A stretch of 49,763 nucleotides of DNA from Candidatus Limivivens intestinipullorum (GTDB lineage Bacteria > Bacillota > Clostridia > Lachnospirales > Lachnospiraceae), in contig DVIQ01000052.1 in NCBI GenBank assembly GCA_018711185.1, positions 1 to 49,763 on the forward strand, in the 5' to 3' direction. Made by a program: the position numbers and the translations under genes. Positions 8,352 to 16,563 of this stretch are shown piece by piece. Each line of letters opens with the position of its first letter. The first letter of the stretch is position 1. The notes below the pieces were generated by a model that was given only the letters and a program-made list of their open reading frames with translations, was not told the DNA's origin and did no database searches.

Positions 8352-8487
8352 GTATAAAAATGACGACTATAGATGCCTGCCGCGGAAGGAACGGCAGGCG
8401 TTCAGAAATGCACAGACGTTTAAACCGTGTTTTACGCGTAAAGAGCGCGGGCCGGCAGGCGCGTGCGGGTTTCGGGGAGAAGTTCAA
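8352..8487 (+). promoter_or_regulatory. Foldable 5' leader with two mutually exclusive pairings
   Basis: GCCTGCCG (8375-8382) can pair with CGGCAGGC at 8392-8399 or with an identical CGGCAGGC at 8453-8460, which lies just before the ribosome binding site (about 8473-8480). A 12-base palindrome, TTTACGCGTAAA (8431-8442), lies between them. The alternative folds would change how exposed the ribosome site is. No known riboswitch class was recognised. The function is inferred from the pairing only. Confidence 0.4.
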
Positions 8488-9981
8488 ATGAGAAGGATAG
8501 ACAGAAACAGTACATTGAAGAGAATGAATTGGAAGGCGCTGGGCGTTATGGCCGTGACAGCCTTAGCGCTCAGTATTCTGGCCGGCTGCGGGGCACAGGC
8601 AGCGGAGACGATCTATGTGAGCAGCAGCGGTTCCGGGGAAAACAGCGGTACGGACAGCGCGAATCCGGTGGCGTCCATCGTACAGGCTCAGCAGCTGGTG
8701 GACGAGGGCGGCACGGTGGTCTTGATGGATACCTGTTACGTGCCGGCTACAGCGGTGTACGACCTTTCCGGGTTTACGGTTTCTATGGCTGAAGGAGTCC
8801 AGGGACCTGTGTTTGAAATATTACGCGGAGGCACCCTGACGCTTAATAATATTGTAATAGATGGACCGGAAGGCTGCCTGGTTCACAACTCCGGCGAGCT
8901 GTATATTGACGATACGGTTTCTTTCCTGTCCGCTGGACAGGAGCTTCCCGCCGAGGAAGCCATTGAGACGGCAGAGGACGCGGCAGTTTACAGCGGCGGA
9001 GAGCCCATTGAGACAGCCGTATTAAATCTTGAGACGGACGGAGCGACCGCTGCCGGCGAAGAGAGTACGGAAACGCAGACTGCCGCGAGCGAAGATGGTA
9101 CGGAAGCGCAGACTGCCGCGAGCGAAGATGGTACGGAAGCCCAGGCCGCTGACAGAGGACAGAGCGCTGGCGAGACCGAAGTGGAGCCAGTGATTAATGA
9201 GACCGTTACAGCCATCGAGGAGGAACTGAACAGCTTAAACGTACAGTCCAGAAGCGACAGCCAGGCTCTGGTGACCCTTTATAACCGTTACAACGCGCTG
9301 ACGGCGGCGGAAAAAGCCGGCATTTCCCAGGAAGCAAAGGATAAGCTGGACGAGGCTGTGGATAAGGCGGGCACTTATAACCACAGCGATATGAATGTGA
9401 TTGTGACCGGCGATATTCCTTGGTATGTCCAGCTCCAGGCATCCAGCCCGGAAGACGCCGAACAGGTAACTGAGAGCGGCGACCTGATTCTTTCTTATGA
9501 CCTGACCCTTTGGGATTTATATACGGACAGCGAGTATCACCTTGAAGAGGGCCAGACGGTTTCCGTATCCGTACCTCTTCCGAATACCGATGTCAGCGGT
9601 TCGATCCGCATTCTGCACTATAAGAGCGATGGAACCACAGAGGAGCTTGAGACCACACAGGTGGGAAGCCGCCTGTATTTCGAAACCTCCTCCTTCAGCC
9701 AGTTCAGTCTGGTGACGAACACCCTGGTGGGCGTAAGCCCTCAGACCACGGGGAATACAGGAACCACCCAGAACGCGGGAAGCAGCCAGAGCACATCCGG
9801 CGCTTCCACAGGGACGGGGACCGGTACTTCCGGAACTGCCCAGAGTACCGGAACGGCTTCCACTGTGTCCACGATTCCTGCTCAGACAGCGGATAATACC
9901 GCCGTATGGCCTCTGGCAGCAGCGGCGCTTCTGGCCCTTAGTACAGCGGCGAAAGCGTTGCGCGGACAGAAAAATAGTTAA
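8488..9981 (+). CDS. Putative lipoprotein with tandem repeat and C-terminal membrane anchor
   Basis: A 497-residue exported protein. A basic N-terminus and hydrophobic stretch end in the lipobox LAGC (Cys34), so it is probably lipidated. Next comes a short beta-helix-like region (IYVSSSGSGENSG, LTLNNIVIDG), an Ala/Glu/Thr-rich linker with an 11-residue tandem repeat (residues 197-218), and a helical segment (ALVTLYNRYNALTAAEKAG). A beta domain with SIRILHYKSDGT and SSFSQFSLVTN follows, then a Thr/Ser/Gly-rich stalk. It ends with IPAQTADN, a hydrophobic helix and a basic tail, which resembles a decayed sortase signal. The start at 8488 follows GGGGAGAAG by seven bases. The beta domain resembles that of the SPKTG protein at 45.7 kb. 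Function unknown; likely cell-surface. Confidence 0.7.
   Translation: MRRIDRNSTLKRMNWKALGVMAVTALALSILAGCGAQAAETIYVSSSGSGENSGTDSANPVASIVQAQQLVDEGGTVVLMDTCYVPATAVYDLSGFTVSMAEGVQGPVFEILRGGTLTLNNIVIDGPEGCLVHNSGELYIDDTVSFLSAGQELPAEEAIETAEDAAVYSGGEPIETAVLNLETDGATAAGEESTETQTAASEDGTEAQTAASEDGTEAQAADRGQSAGETEVEPVINETVTAIEEELNSLNVQSRSDSQALVTLYNRYNALTAAEKAGISQEAKDKLDEAVDKAGTYNHSDMNVIVTGDIPWYVQLQASSPEDAEQVTESGDLILSYDLTLWDLYTDSEYHLEEGQTVSVSVPLPNTDVSGSIRILHYKSDGTTEELETTQVGSRLYFETSSFSQFSLVTNTLVGVSPQTTGNTGTTQNAGSSQSTSGASTGTGTGTSGTAQSTGTASTVSTIPAQTADNTAVWPLAAAALLALSTAAKALRGQKNS
9076..9141 (+). repeat. 33-bp tandem repeat, two copies
   Basis: Bases 9076-9108 are repeated exactly at 9109-9141, encoding two 11-residue units (QTAASEDGTEA) in the linker of the lipoprotein; a diverged partial unit precedes them. 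Copy number could vary by slippage without a frameshift. Confidence 0.9.
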
Positions 9982-10015
9982 AAACAGACATTTTCCCCAG
10001 GGCATTGCCGGCGAC

Positions 10016-10075
10016 TCCCCAGACCGGCGTGCCCATTTGTATTTCCGGCGCTTTTTCGGATTGCCGGTCTTGGGG
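10016..10075. other. Inverted repeat between lipoprotein and small gene
   Basis: TCCCCAGACCGGC (10016-10028) pairs with GCCGGTCTTGGGG (10063-10075) except for one bulged base. No T run follows, so it is not a typical terminator. Confidence 0.5.
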
Positions 10076-10126
10076 ACATCCTTGGAAATTTTAATTAGAG
10101 TACGCGGCTCGCGGGAGGGGCAAAAG

Positions 10127-10417
10127 ATGATAGAGATTAAGACGATCATGTCGCTGGCGTTTCTGAAAAAGGAGCATTTCAGCGGCAGCAGTCAGGGTAT
10201 GCGATACCGGCTGGAAAAAGAAGGAGAGGAGATCCGGGCTACGGTTTTCCCGGGACCTTGGTGTTATGAGAAAACGCCCCGGGAGGTTATGGAGACGGAG
10301 CAATTTCCATTTACAGAAGAAGGCCTGAGCCAGGCAGTTGCGTGGCTGAATGAAAAATACGAAGAAAAGAAGAGCGAGTGGGAGAAGGGAACCATCACCG
10401 CCGCCTGGGGCCGGTAA
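10127..10417 (+). CDS. Small conserved protein of unknown function
   Basis: A 96-residue soluble protein starting at ATG 10127, seven bases after GGGAGGGG. The segments FSGSSQGMRYRLEKE, VFPGPWCYEKTP and FPFTEEGLSQAVAWLNEKYEE belong to a small conserved family I recognise from clostridia, sometimes labelled GNAT acetyltransferase in annotations although it is too short for that fold. I assign no function. It lies between the lipoprotein and the SAM riboswitch. Confidence 0.75.
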   Translation: MIEIKTIMSLAFLKKEHFSGSSQGMRYRLEKEGEEIRATVFPGPWCYEKTPREVMETEQFPFTEEGLSQAVAWLNEKYEEKKSEWEKGTITAAWGR

Positions 10418-10440
10418 CAGTTCAGCCTTGCTGAACCGTT
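10416..10440. repeat. GGTTCAGC-type hairpin, copy 1
   Basis: GTTCAGC (10420-10426) and GCTGAAC (10430-10436) flank a 3-base loop; AAC/GTT extends the stem past one mismatch. The same architecture occurs at 17389-17413 and 20957-20981. It starts at the stop codon of the small gene. Confidence 0.65.
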
Positions 10441-10469
10441 CCGAAGTAGGATGGTCCGTAAAAAAGTAC

Positions 10470-10498
10470 TTGCTTTCCTGCCCAGTATGTGTTATGCT
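10470..10498 (+). promoter_or_regulatory. Promoter of the SAM riboswitch/metK transcript
   Basis: TTGCTT (10470-10475) and TATGCT (10493-10498) have a 17-base spacer and an extended -10 TG. The riboswitch begins about 45 bases downstream. Confidence 0.6.
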
Positions 10499-10544
10499 TC
10501 TTTCTGTTACAAAACAGCCCGGAAGGGTTCATATAGAAAATCCG

Positions 10545-10646
10545 GATTATTCAGAGTGGTGGAGATACAAAGGATCTGTGAAGCCACGGCAACCCCTGTC
10601 AGGCAGGAAGGTGCCAACCTGAGCGATGAAAGTCGAACAATAAGAG
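10545..10646 (+). promoter_or_regulatory. SAM-I (S-box) riboswitch
   Basis: The S-box landmarks appear in order: TTATTCAGAGTGGTGGAG at the 5' end, GAAGCCACGGCAACC, then AAGGTGCCAACCTG and GCGATGAAAG. P1 is formed by TTATT (10547-10551) with AATAA (10639-10643). It binds S-adenosylmethionine and, as usual for this class, should switch on the terminator just downstream when SAM is plentiful. It controls metK, the SAM synthetase, so the loop is direct end-product repression. Confidence 0.95.
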
Positions 10647-10669
10647 GATGAGCTTATCAGACAGATAGG

Positions 10670-10696
10670 AGGTCCGCTTAGCGGATCTTTTTTTTT
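10670..10696 (+). terminator. Riboswitch-controlled terminator
   Basis: AGGTCCGC (10670-10677) pairs with GCGGATCT (10681-10688), including one G-T, around a TTA loop, followed by about nine T. It lies between the S-box and metK. Confidence 0.9.
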
Positions 10697-10856
10697 CGCG
10701 ACAAACAGCCGGACAAACTATAAGCGCGTAACCGTTTGGCAGGGCCGGACGGCTACTGCGAGCAGCAAAGGATAGCGGCATCCGGGAACAACAGATGGAC
10801 GCCGCGCGTTCACCAAGGAAGCGCCGGGAAGCCCCGGCGGCAGAAGGAGGATTCAA

Positions 10857-12050
10857 ATGGAAAAGATACTGTTTACATCCGAGTCCGTTACCGAAGGACA
10901 TCCGGATAAAATGTGCGATCAGATTTCAGACGCGATTCTGGACGCCCTGCTGGCGCAGGATCCTATGAGCCGCGTAGCCTGCGAGACAGCTACCACCACA
11001 GGTATGGTGCTGGTAATGGGCGAGATTACCACAAAGGCTTATGTGGATATCCAGAAAATTGTCCGCGACACGGTTCGGGAGATCGGTTATACCAGAGGAA
11101 AATATGGTTTTGACGCGGATACCTGCGGCGTGATTACAGCCATCGATGAGCAGTCAGGGGATATTGCCATGGGCGTGGACCGGGCTCTGGAGGCAAAGGA
11201 AAATCAGATGAGCGACGAGGAAATCGACGCCATCGGCGCCGGAGATCAGGGAATGATGTTCGGCTATGCCACCAACGAGACGCCGGAACTGATGCCTTAT
11301 CCCATCTCCCTGGCCCACAAGCTGGCTCTGCGCCTGACAAAGGTGCGCAAAGACGGTTTGCTTCCGTATCTGAGACCGGACGGAAAGACCCAGGTTACGG
11401 TGGAATACGATGAGAATGGCAAGCCCTCCAGACTGGACGCGGTGGTTCTCTCCACCCAGCATGATCCGGAGGTGAGCCAGGAGCAGATCCACGCGGACAT
11501 CCGCAGGTATGTCTTTGATGAGGTGCTTCCGGCGGATATGGTGGATGAAAACACCAGATTTTACATCAATCCCACAGGCCGCTTCGTGATCGGCGGTCCC
11601 CACGGAGACAGCGGCCTTACGGGACGGAAGATTATCGTGGACACCTACGGCGGATACGCCCGTCACGGCGGCGGCGCCTTCTCAGGAAAGGACTGCACGA
11701 AGGTGGACCGCTCCGCGGCTTACGCCGCCAGATACGTGGCGAAGAACCTGGTGGCGGCAGGGCTGGCCGACAAGTGTGAGATTCAGCTTTCCTACGCCAT
11801 CGGCGTGGCAAGACCTACGTCTGTGGCCGTAGATACCTTTGGCACCGGAAAGCTTTCGGACGAGAAGCTTACGGAGATCGTACGCCAGCACTTCGATCTG
11901 CGGCCTGCGGGAATCATCAAGATGCTGGATCTGCGCCGCCCCATTTACAAGCAGACGGCTGCTTACGGCCATTTCGGACGCGCGGATCTGGATCTGCCCT
12001 GGGAGAAGCTGGACCGTGTGGAGGAACTGAAGAAGTATCTGGAAGCCTGA
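10857..12050 (+). CDS. metK: S-adenosylmethionine synthetase
   Basis: Makes SAM from methionine and ATP in the cytoplasm. At 397 residues it has the usual length. The signatures are present: [20 protein letters not shown] at the N-terminus, [12 protein letters not shown] in the middle and [18 protein letters not shown] with the active-site Lys and Asp. The start ATG follows AGAAGGAGG by six bases. It is the only gene between the SAM-I riboswitch and the next terminator, so expression is tied to SAM level. Nothing is missing or unusual. Confidence 0.98.
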   Translation: MEKILFTSESVTEGHPDKMCDQISDAILDALLAQDPMSRVACETATTTGMVLVMGEITTKAYVDIQKIVRDTVREIGYTRGKYGFDADTCGVITAIDEQSGDIAMGVDRALEAKENQMSDEEIDAIGAGDQGMMFGYATNETPELMPYPISLAHKLALRLTKVRKDGLLPYLRPDGKTQVTVEYDENGKPSRLDAVVLSTQHDPEVSQEQIHADIRRYVFDEVLPADMVDENTRFYINPTGRFVIGGPHGDSGLTGRKIIVDTYGGYARHGGGAFSGKDCTKVDRSAAYAARYVAKNLVAAGLADKCEIQLSYAIGVARPTSVAVDTFGTGKLSDEKLTEIVRQHFDLRPAGIIKMLDLRRPIYKQTAAYGHFGRADLDLPWEKLDRVEELKKYLEA

Positions 12051-12138
12051 CTTATTGGAAAAGAGTCCTGTTCTTGCGGTCTGCGCAGCATATGCGCAAA
12101 CCTGGGCTGAACTGTTGCAATCTATACGCAGCGCACAG

Positions 12139-12178
12139 GACGGCTGCCGCAGACAATATGCGGCAGCCGTCTTTTATT
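12139..12178 (+). terminator. Rho-independent terminator after metK
   Basis: A perfect 12-bp stem, GACGGCTGCCGC (12139-12150) with GCGGCAGCCGTC (12160-12171), is followed by TTTTATT. Confidence 0.92.
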
Positions 12179-12236
12179 CCCGCGAGCAACGGACAAATTG
12201 TTTATGAAAACTTTAGAAAACTTCCCCTTTGTTTAG

Positions 12237-12265
12237 GTGAAAACAGTGGTAGCCTGTGCTATAAT
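12237..12265 (+). promoter_or_regulatory. Promoter of the two-component operon
   Basis: GTGAAA (12237-12242) and a consensus TATAAT (12260-12265) have a 17-base spacer, and TG precedes the -10 box. The kinase start codon lies 47 bases downstream. Confidence 0.65.
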
Positions 12266-12311
12266 AAAAATAATCAGACGGCGTATGCGGGCCAGGCAGG
12301 GGTGGTATCAT

Positions 12312-13820
12312 ATGAAACTTAAAACACGGCTGATTATTACTTTTTTTACGATTATTTTTGTGCCGCTGGCTTTGACGGGGCTTGCCCTTTTGGGCTTTAC
12401 ACATTTTCAGCTCCAGTCTCTGGAGGATGAATTCGGCGTTACGAACGCCACCTACAGCAGCCTTGGAAATTCCATTCAGCTTATAAACAGTGTGACGACC
12501 CAGTATTTTGAACAGATGCAGGAGGTGGCCAGGGAAAACCCCGATCAATTTTTAGACCAGGACTATCAGGAGGAGTGGAACTCCCGGCTGGAGGAGTTCG
12601 CCTCTTATTTGATTGTCCGAAAAGGGGATGAGCTGGTATACTGCGGCTCAAGCTCCGACATCCGGAAGCTGTTCACAGAGCTGCCGGCTTACGGAGACAG
12701 CCAGGAGCAGTCGGATCGGGGGACCTATATCGGGAAGGATGTCCAGGCCTTTGTCAAACAGATTGATCTGGAATTTTCCAATTCGGAGAGCGGCAGCGCA
12801 TTTATCATCACAGGAGTAGGGGCCACGGTTCCCCAGCTTCGGACACTGACCAGGGATATGCTGCTGGCCATCATCGTGATCCTTGTGGTCACGGGGGGAC
12901 TTCTGAGCGCCTGGATTTATAACGGTATCAGCACGCCCATGAAGAAGCTGAAGCTAGCCACCCAGAACATCAAGGAAGGAAATCTGGACTTCGTGCTGGA
13001 GGCCACAGGGGACGATGAGATCAGCGAGCTGTGCCGGGATTTTGAAGAGATGCGGAAACGGCTGGTGGAGACCTCCGAGGAAAAGATGGCTTACGACAAG
13101 GAAAACAGAGAGCTGATCAGCAATATTTCCCACGACCTGAAAACACCCATCACAGCGGTCAAGGGATATGTGGAAGGGATTATGGACGGCGTGGCTGACA
13201 CACCGGAAAAGATGGACAAATACATCCGCACGATTTATAATAAGGCTAATGAGATGGACCGTCTGATTAATGAGCTGACCTTCTATTCCAAAATCGACAC
13301 AAACCGTATTCCCTATACCTTTAACAAAATCAACGTGGCTGATTATTTTGAGGATTGCGTAGAGGAAGTGGGCCTTGACCTTGAAGCCAAGGGCATCGAG
13401 CTTTCTTATATTAATTACGCGGACCGGGATATTGTGGTTATCGCGGACGCGGAGCAGCTGAAGCGGGTCATTAACAACATTATCAGCAATTCCGTAAAAT
13501 ATATGGACAAGAAAAAGGGCTTTATCAATATCCGGGTAAAAGATGTGGGCGATTTTATCCAGGTGGAGATAGAGGACAACGGCAAAGGCATCGCGGCGAA
13601 GGATCTGCCGAACATTTTTGACCGCTTTTACCGTACGGACGCATCCCGGAATTCCTCCCAGGGAGGAAGCGGCATCGGTCTTTCTATCGTCCGTAAGATT
13701 ATTGAGGATCACGGCGGAAAGATATGGGCCAGCAGCAAGCTTGGCGCCGGGACAATTATGTTTTTTGTACTAAGAAAATATCAGGAGGTACCCGTCCATG
13801 AGCAAAATTCTGATTATTGA
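12312..13820 (+). CDS. Membrane sensor histidine kinase
   Basis: A 502-residue sensor kinase. Transmembrane helix 1 is near residues 8-30, followed by an extracytoplasmic sensor of about 155 residues and helix 2 near 185-208. Next come HAMP (ISTPMKKLKLATQNIKEGNL), the H-box NISHDLKTPITAVKGY with phospho-accepting His274, the N-box NNIISNSVKYM and the G-boxes EDNGKGIA and GSGIGLSIV. ATG 12312 follows AGGGGTGG by about seven bases; the longer open frame from 12237 starts within the promoter. Its end overlaps the regulator start by 23 bases, so the two are coupled. The signal sensed is unknown. Confidence 0.93.
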   Translation: MKLKTRLIITFFTIIFVPLALTGLALLGFTHFQLQSLEDEFGVTNATYSSLGNSIQLINSVTTQYFEQMQEVARENPDQFLDQDYQEEWNSRLEEFASYLIVRKGDELVYCGSSSDIRKLFTELPAYGDSQEQSDRGTYIGKDVQAFVKQIDLEFSNSESGSAFIITGVGATVPQLRTLTRDMLLAIIVILVVTGGLLSAWIYNGISTPMKKLKLATQNIKEGNLDFVLEATGDDEISELCRDFEEMRKRLVETSEEKMAYDKENRELISNISHDLKTPITAVKGYVEGIMDGVADTPEKMDKYIRTIYNKANEMDRLINELTFYSKIDTNRIPYTFNKINVADYFEDCVEEVGLDLEAKGIELSYINYADRDIVVIADAEQLKRVINNIISNSVKYMDKKKGFINIRVKDVGDFIQVEIEDNGKGIAAKDLPNIFDRFYRTDASRNSSQGGSGIGLSIVRKIIEDHGGKIWASSKLGAGTIMFFVLRKYQEVPVHEQNSDY

Positions 13821-14487
13821 GGACGAAGAGAGCATTGCCGATCTGGAAAAGGATTATCTGGAGCTTAGCGGATTCGAGGTGGAGATCGAGAACCGCGGCG
13901 ACGTGGGACTCAAGCGCGCGCTGTCAGAGGATTTCGACCTTTTCATTCTGGATCTGATGCTTCCGGAGATGGACGGCTTTGAGATTTGCAAGGAAATCCG
14001 GAATCATAAAAATACCCCGGTGATTATGGTTTCCGCGAAAAAAGATGATATTGACAAGATCCGGGGACTCGGCCTGGGAGCCGACGATTATATGACGAAA
14101 CCCTTCAGCCCCAGCGAGCTGGTGGCCAGGGTAAAGGCCCACATGGCCAGATATGACCGCCTGGTTGGCGCCGGGACTCCGAAAAACGATGTGGTGGAGA
14201 TCCGGGGAATCAAGATCGACAAGACGGCCAGAAGGGTATGGATCAACGGCGAGGAGAAAAACTTTACCACCAAAGAGTTTGATCTGCTGACTTTCCTGGC
14301 GGAGAATCCAAATCATGTCTTTACAAAAGAAGAGCTGTTCCGGGAGATCTGGGACATGGATTCCATAGGCGACATTGCCACCGTTACGGTACATATTAAA
14401 AAAATTCGGGAAAAGATTGAGTATAATACGGCAAAGCCCCAGTACATTGAGACGATCTGGGGCGTGGGCTACCGGTTTAAAGTCTGA
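13798..14487 (+). CDS. OmpR/PhoB-family response regulator
   Basis: A 229-residue partner of the kinase just upstream. The receiver domain has the acidic pair DEE near residue 9-11, phospho-acceptor Asp52 in FILDLMLPEMDG, and Lys in YMTKPFSPSELVARVKAH. The C-terminal winged helix has the recognition segment IATVTVHIKKIREKIEY and the closing ETIWGVGYRFKV. AGGAGG lies ten bases before ATG 13798, within the kinase gene. Target genes are unknown; no direct repeat typical of an autoregulated OmpR operator was found in the promoter. Confidence 0.95.
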   Translation: MSKILIIEDEESIADLEKDYLELSGFEVEIENRGDVGLKRALSEDFDLFILDLMLPEMDGFEICKEIRNHKNTPVIMVSAKKDDIDKIRGLGLGADDYMTKPFSPSELVARVKAHMARYDRLVGAGTPKNDVVEIRGIKIDKTARRVWINGEEKNFTTKEFDLLTFLAENPNHVFTKEELFREIWDMDSIGDIATVTVHIKKIREKIEYNTAKPQYIETIWGVGYRFKV

Positions 14488-14543
14488 GCTTCGCCGCGGC
14501 GCGGCACAGATACGCGGGGATAACAGTTCACATGGCTGTTATG

Positions 14544-14594
14544 CGCGGGGCAGACCAGGAGCGCAGAAATGCGGCCTGGCTGTCCCGCGTTTTT
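14544..14594 (+). terminator. Rho-independent terminator after the two-component operon
   Basis: CGCGGGGCAG followed by CCAGG pairs with CCTGG followed by CTGTCCCGCG, and TTTTT ends it. A smaller ATAACAG/CTGTTAT hairpin lies just upstream. Confidence 0.88.
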
Positions 14595-14666
14595 AAGCGA
14601 TACTTTTCTTTTCGCGAAAACTATGATATGATCGAGATTACAACCTGACTGGAAAGGACGGAAATC

Positions 14667-15617
14667 ATGATAAAAGATTCAAAGGAAATGAACGGACTGG
14701 TGAGCAGCCTTCTGCAGAGCTATGAAAAGTACCCGATTATCAGCAGCATCGACTCCAGCAGCCGGATTAACCGGGAGGTGATTCTGGAAATTTTGGAGGA
14801 GCTTCGATGGCTGGTGTTTCCGGGGTATTTTGAAATGCGCCATTTAAAGAGCGGGGCGTTGTCTTATCATGTGGGAGAAATCCTGGAAAATGTCCAGTAC
14901 AATCTCTCGAAACAGGTGGTGCGCGCCCTGTATCATGACACGGAGCGGATGCCCAGGAGCCGGGAGGAAGCAAAGGAGCGGGCGGACGCGATTGTGCTGG
15001 AGTTTCTTTCCAGACTGCCGAAGGTGCGGGAGATTCTGGCCACCGACGTGCAGGCCGGCTATGAGGGGGATCCCGCGGCCTTTAACACGGACGAGGTGAT
15101 TCTCTCCTATCCGGGGCTCTACGCGATTTTCACAAACCGGGTGGCCCATGAGCTGCACCTGCTTAAGGTGCCGCTGATCCCCAGGATGATGACAGAATAC
15201 GCCCACAGCCTGACGGGCATCGACATCCATCCGGGAGCTACCATCGGAAAGTACTTCTTTATCGACCACGGCACCGGCGTAGTGATAGGCGAGACCACCC
15301 GCATCGGGGATAAAGTAAAGCTTTATCAAGGCGTGACCCTGGGCGCTCTTTCCACCAGAGGGGGCCAGAGCCTGCGGGGAGCAAAAAGACACCCCACCCT
15401 GGAGGACAGCGTCACGGTGTATTCCGGCGCGTCCATCCTGGGCGGGGATACGGTAATCGGTACAGGAGCCGTGATCGGCAGCAACGCCTTTATCACTTCT
15501 TCTGTGCCGCCTCATACTAGGGTCAGCATCAAAAATCCGGAACTGCAGTTCAAGGATCGCTCCCGCAAGGGCGAGCTTGGCCAGGAAGGCTTCTTCAACC
15601 GCAGGGAGGTGGACTGA
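14667..15617 (+). CDS. epsC: Serine O-acetyltransferase, long EpsC type
   Basis: Makes O-acetylserine from serine and acetyl-CoA, the first step of cysteine synthesis. The 316-residue length fits the EpsC-type (long) serine acetyltransferases with an extended helical N-terminus. The C-terminal left-handed beta helix shows hexapeptide repeats, and the active-site His residues lie in GIDIHPGATIG, IDHGTGVVIGET and GAKRHPTLED. The ATG follows AAAGGACGG by seven bases. The gene stands alone between a terminator and a convergent YitT gene. With metK nearby it gives a loose sulfur-amino-acid theme, but they are not one operon. Confidence 0.92.
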   Translation: MIKDSKEMNGLVSSLLQSYEKYPIISSIDSSSRINREVILEILEELRWLVFPGYFEMRHLKSGALSYHVGEILENVQYNLSKQVVRALYHDTERMPRSREEAKERADAIVLEFLSRLPKVREILATDVQAGYEGDPAAFNTDEVILSYPGLYAIFTNRVAHELHLLKVPLIPRMMTEYAHSLTGIDIHPGATIGKYFFIDHGTGVVIGETTRIGDKVKLYQGVTLGALSTRGGQSLRGAKRHPTLEDSVTVYSGASILGGDTVIGTGAVIGSNAFITSSVPPHTRVSIKNPELQFKDRSRKGELGQEGFFNRREVD

Positions 15618-15622
15618 GGGCT

Positions 15623-16486
15623 TCAGATAAAGCCCTTGAAGCCTTTGCCGATGATCTCGCTGCTGTTGGTGATCATCATGAAGGCGTCCGGCGCGTTGGC
15701 GCGGATATAGTTTCGGAGCAGAACAGCCTGGCTGCGGGTCATAACCGTGAGAATGATGGTTCTCTGGGAATGGGTATAAGACCCCTCCGCCTTGAAAACC
15801 GTGGAGCTTCGCATAAGCTCATTGTTGATGAACTTGCAGATCGGCTCCGGATTATTACAGATGATGGTAAAATATTTGCAGAGGTTGATGTTTTCAATGA
15901 CACCATCGATTACCAGAGATTTTGCCATCAGTCCGCAGAAGGAAAACAGTCCGGTCTGGGCGTCGAATACAAAGCAGGCCGCGATGGTGACAAACAGATC
16001 CACGATCAGAAGGGCTGTGCCGATATTGACGGTGGAGTATTTCCGGAAGATCATGGCCAGAATGTCCGTACCGCCGCTGGAGGCGCCGATGTTAAACAGA
16101 ACAGCGGAAGCGAAGGCCGGCAGGGAGATGGCGAAGACCAGCTCCAGGACTGGCTGCTGGGTCAGCGGTCCGCTCATGGGGAAGAGTTTTTCCATTAAAC
16201 TTAAACCGGCGGACATCAGGACGCTGACATACACGGTTTTGACGCCGAAGTCCTTCCCAAGCATAGCAAAGCCCAGTACCAGAAGGGCCATGTTGATGAT
16301 GAAGGTCCAGGTGCTGGGCGAGATGGAAGAAACCCGGCCCAGAACAACGGCAATACCGGTGACGCCTCCGAAGGAAAAGTTGTTGGGAAACTTAAAGACA
16401 TAGGTGCCGCCCACGATAATCAAAGTGGCCGCGGTGATCAGCGCGTATTCCAGAAACGTGTTCCAGAGCTTTGAGTGTTTTTCCAT
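15623..16486 (-). CDS. YitT family membrane protein with DUF2179 domain
   Basis: A 287-residue integral membrane protein. The N-terminal two thirds form the YitT membrane domain with about five helices and the conserved NFSFGGVTGIAVVLG and GASSGGTDILAMI segments. The C-terminal DUF2179 domain (TIILTVMTRSQAVLLRNYIR, DAFMMITNSSEIIGKGFKG) is soluble. The biochemical role of the family is not established. The start codon follows AAAGGAG on the minus strand, and a consensus promoter lies 40-68 bases before it. Its stop is 5 bases from the stop of the convergent epsC. Confidence 0.92.
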   Translation of the reverse strand: MEKHSKLWNTFLEYALITAATLIIVGGTYVFKFPNNFSFGGVTGIAVVLGRVSSISPSTWTFIINMALLVLGFAMLGKDFGVKTVYVSVLMSAGLSLMEKLFPMSGPLTQQPVLELVFAISLPAFASAVLFNIGASSGGTDILAMIFRKYSTVNIGTALLIVDLFVTIAACFVFDAQTGLFSFCGLMAKSLVIDGVIENINLCKYFTIICNNPEPICKFINNELMRSSTVFKAEGSYTHSQRTIILTVMTRSQAVLLRNYIRANAPDAFMMITNSSEIIGKGFKGFI

Positions 16487-16525
16487 AACGATACTCCTTT
16501 GTATCCCGAAATATTTTATAAAAAT

Positions 16526-16554
16526 ATTATATTCTATTTAGAAATAGGGGTCAA
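16526..16554 (-). promoter_or_regulatory. Consensus promoter of the YitT gene
   Basis: On the minus strand TTGACC (16549-16554) and TATAAT (16526-16531) are separated by 17 bases. It is one of the closest matches to the vegetative sigma consensus in the window and separates YitT from the upstream EFR1 gene. Confidence 0.8.
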
Positions 16555-16563
16555 GAGTATCCT

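Noticed and set aside
8352..8487. Possible cyclic-di-GMP riboswitch in the lipoprotein leader
   Set aside because: The conserved GCAAAG/GNRA-receptor parts of the GEMM classes are not present; kept only as an unassigned foldable leader.
10451..10651. 66-codon plus-strand frame over the SAM riboswitch
   Set aside because: Composed of riboswitch sequence; no ribosome site.
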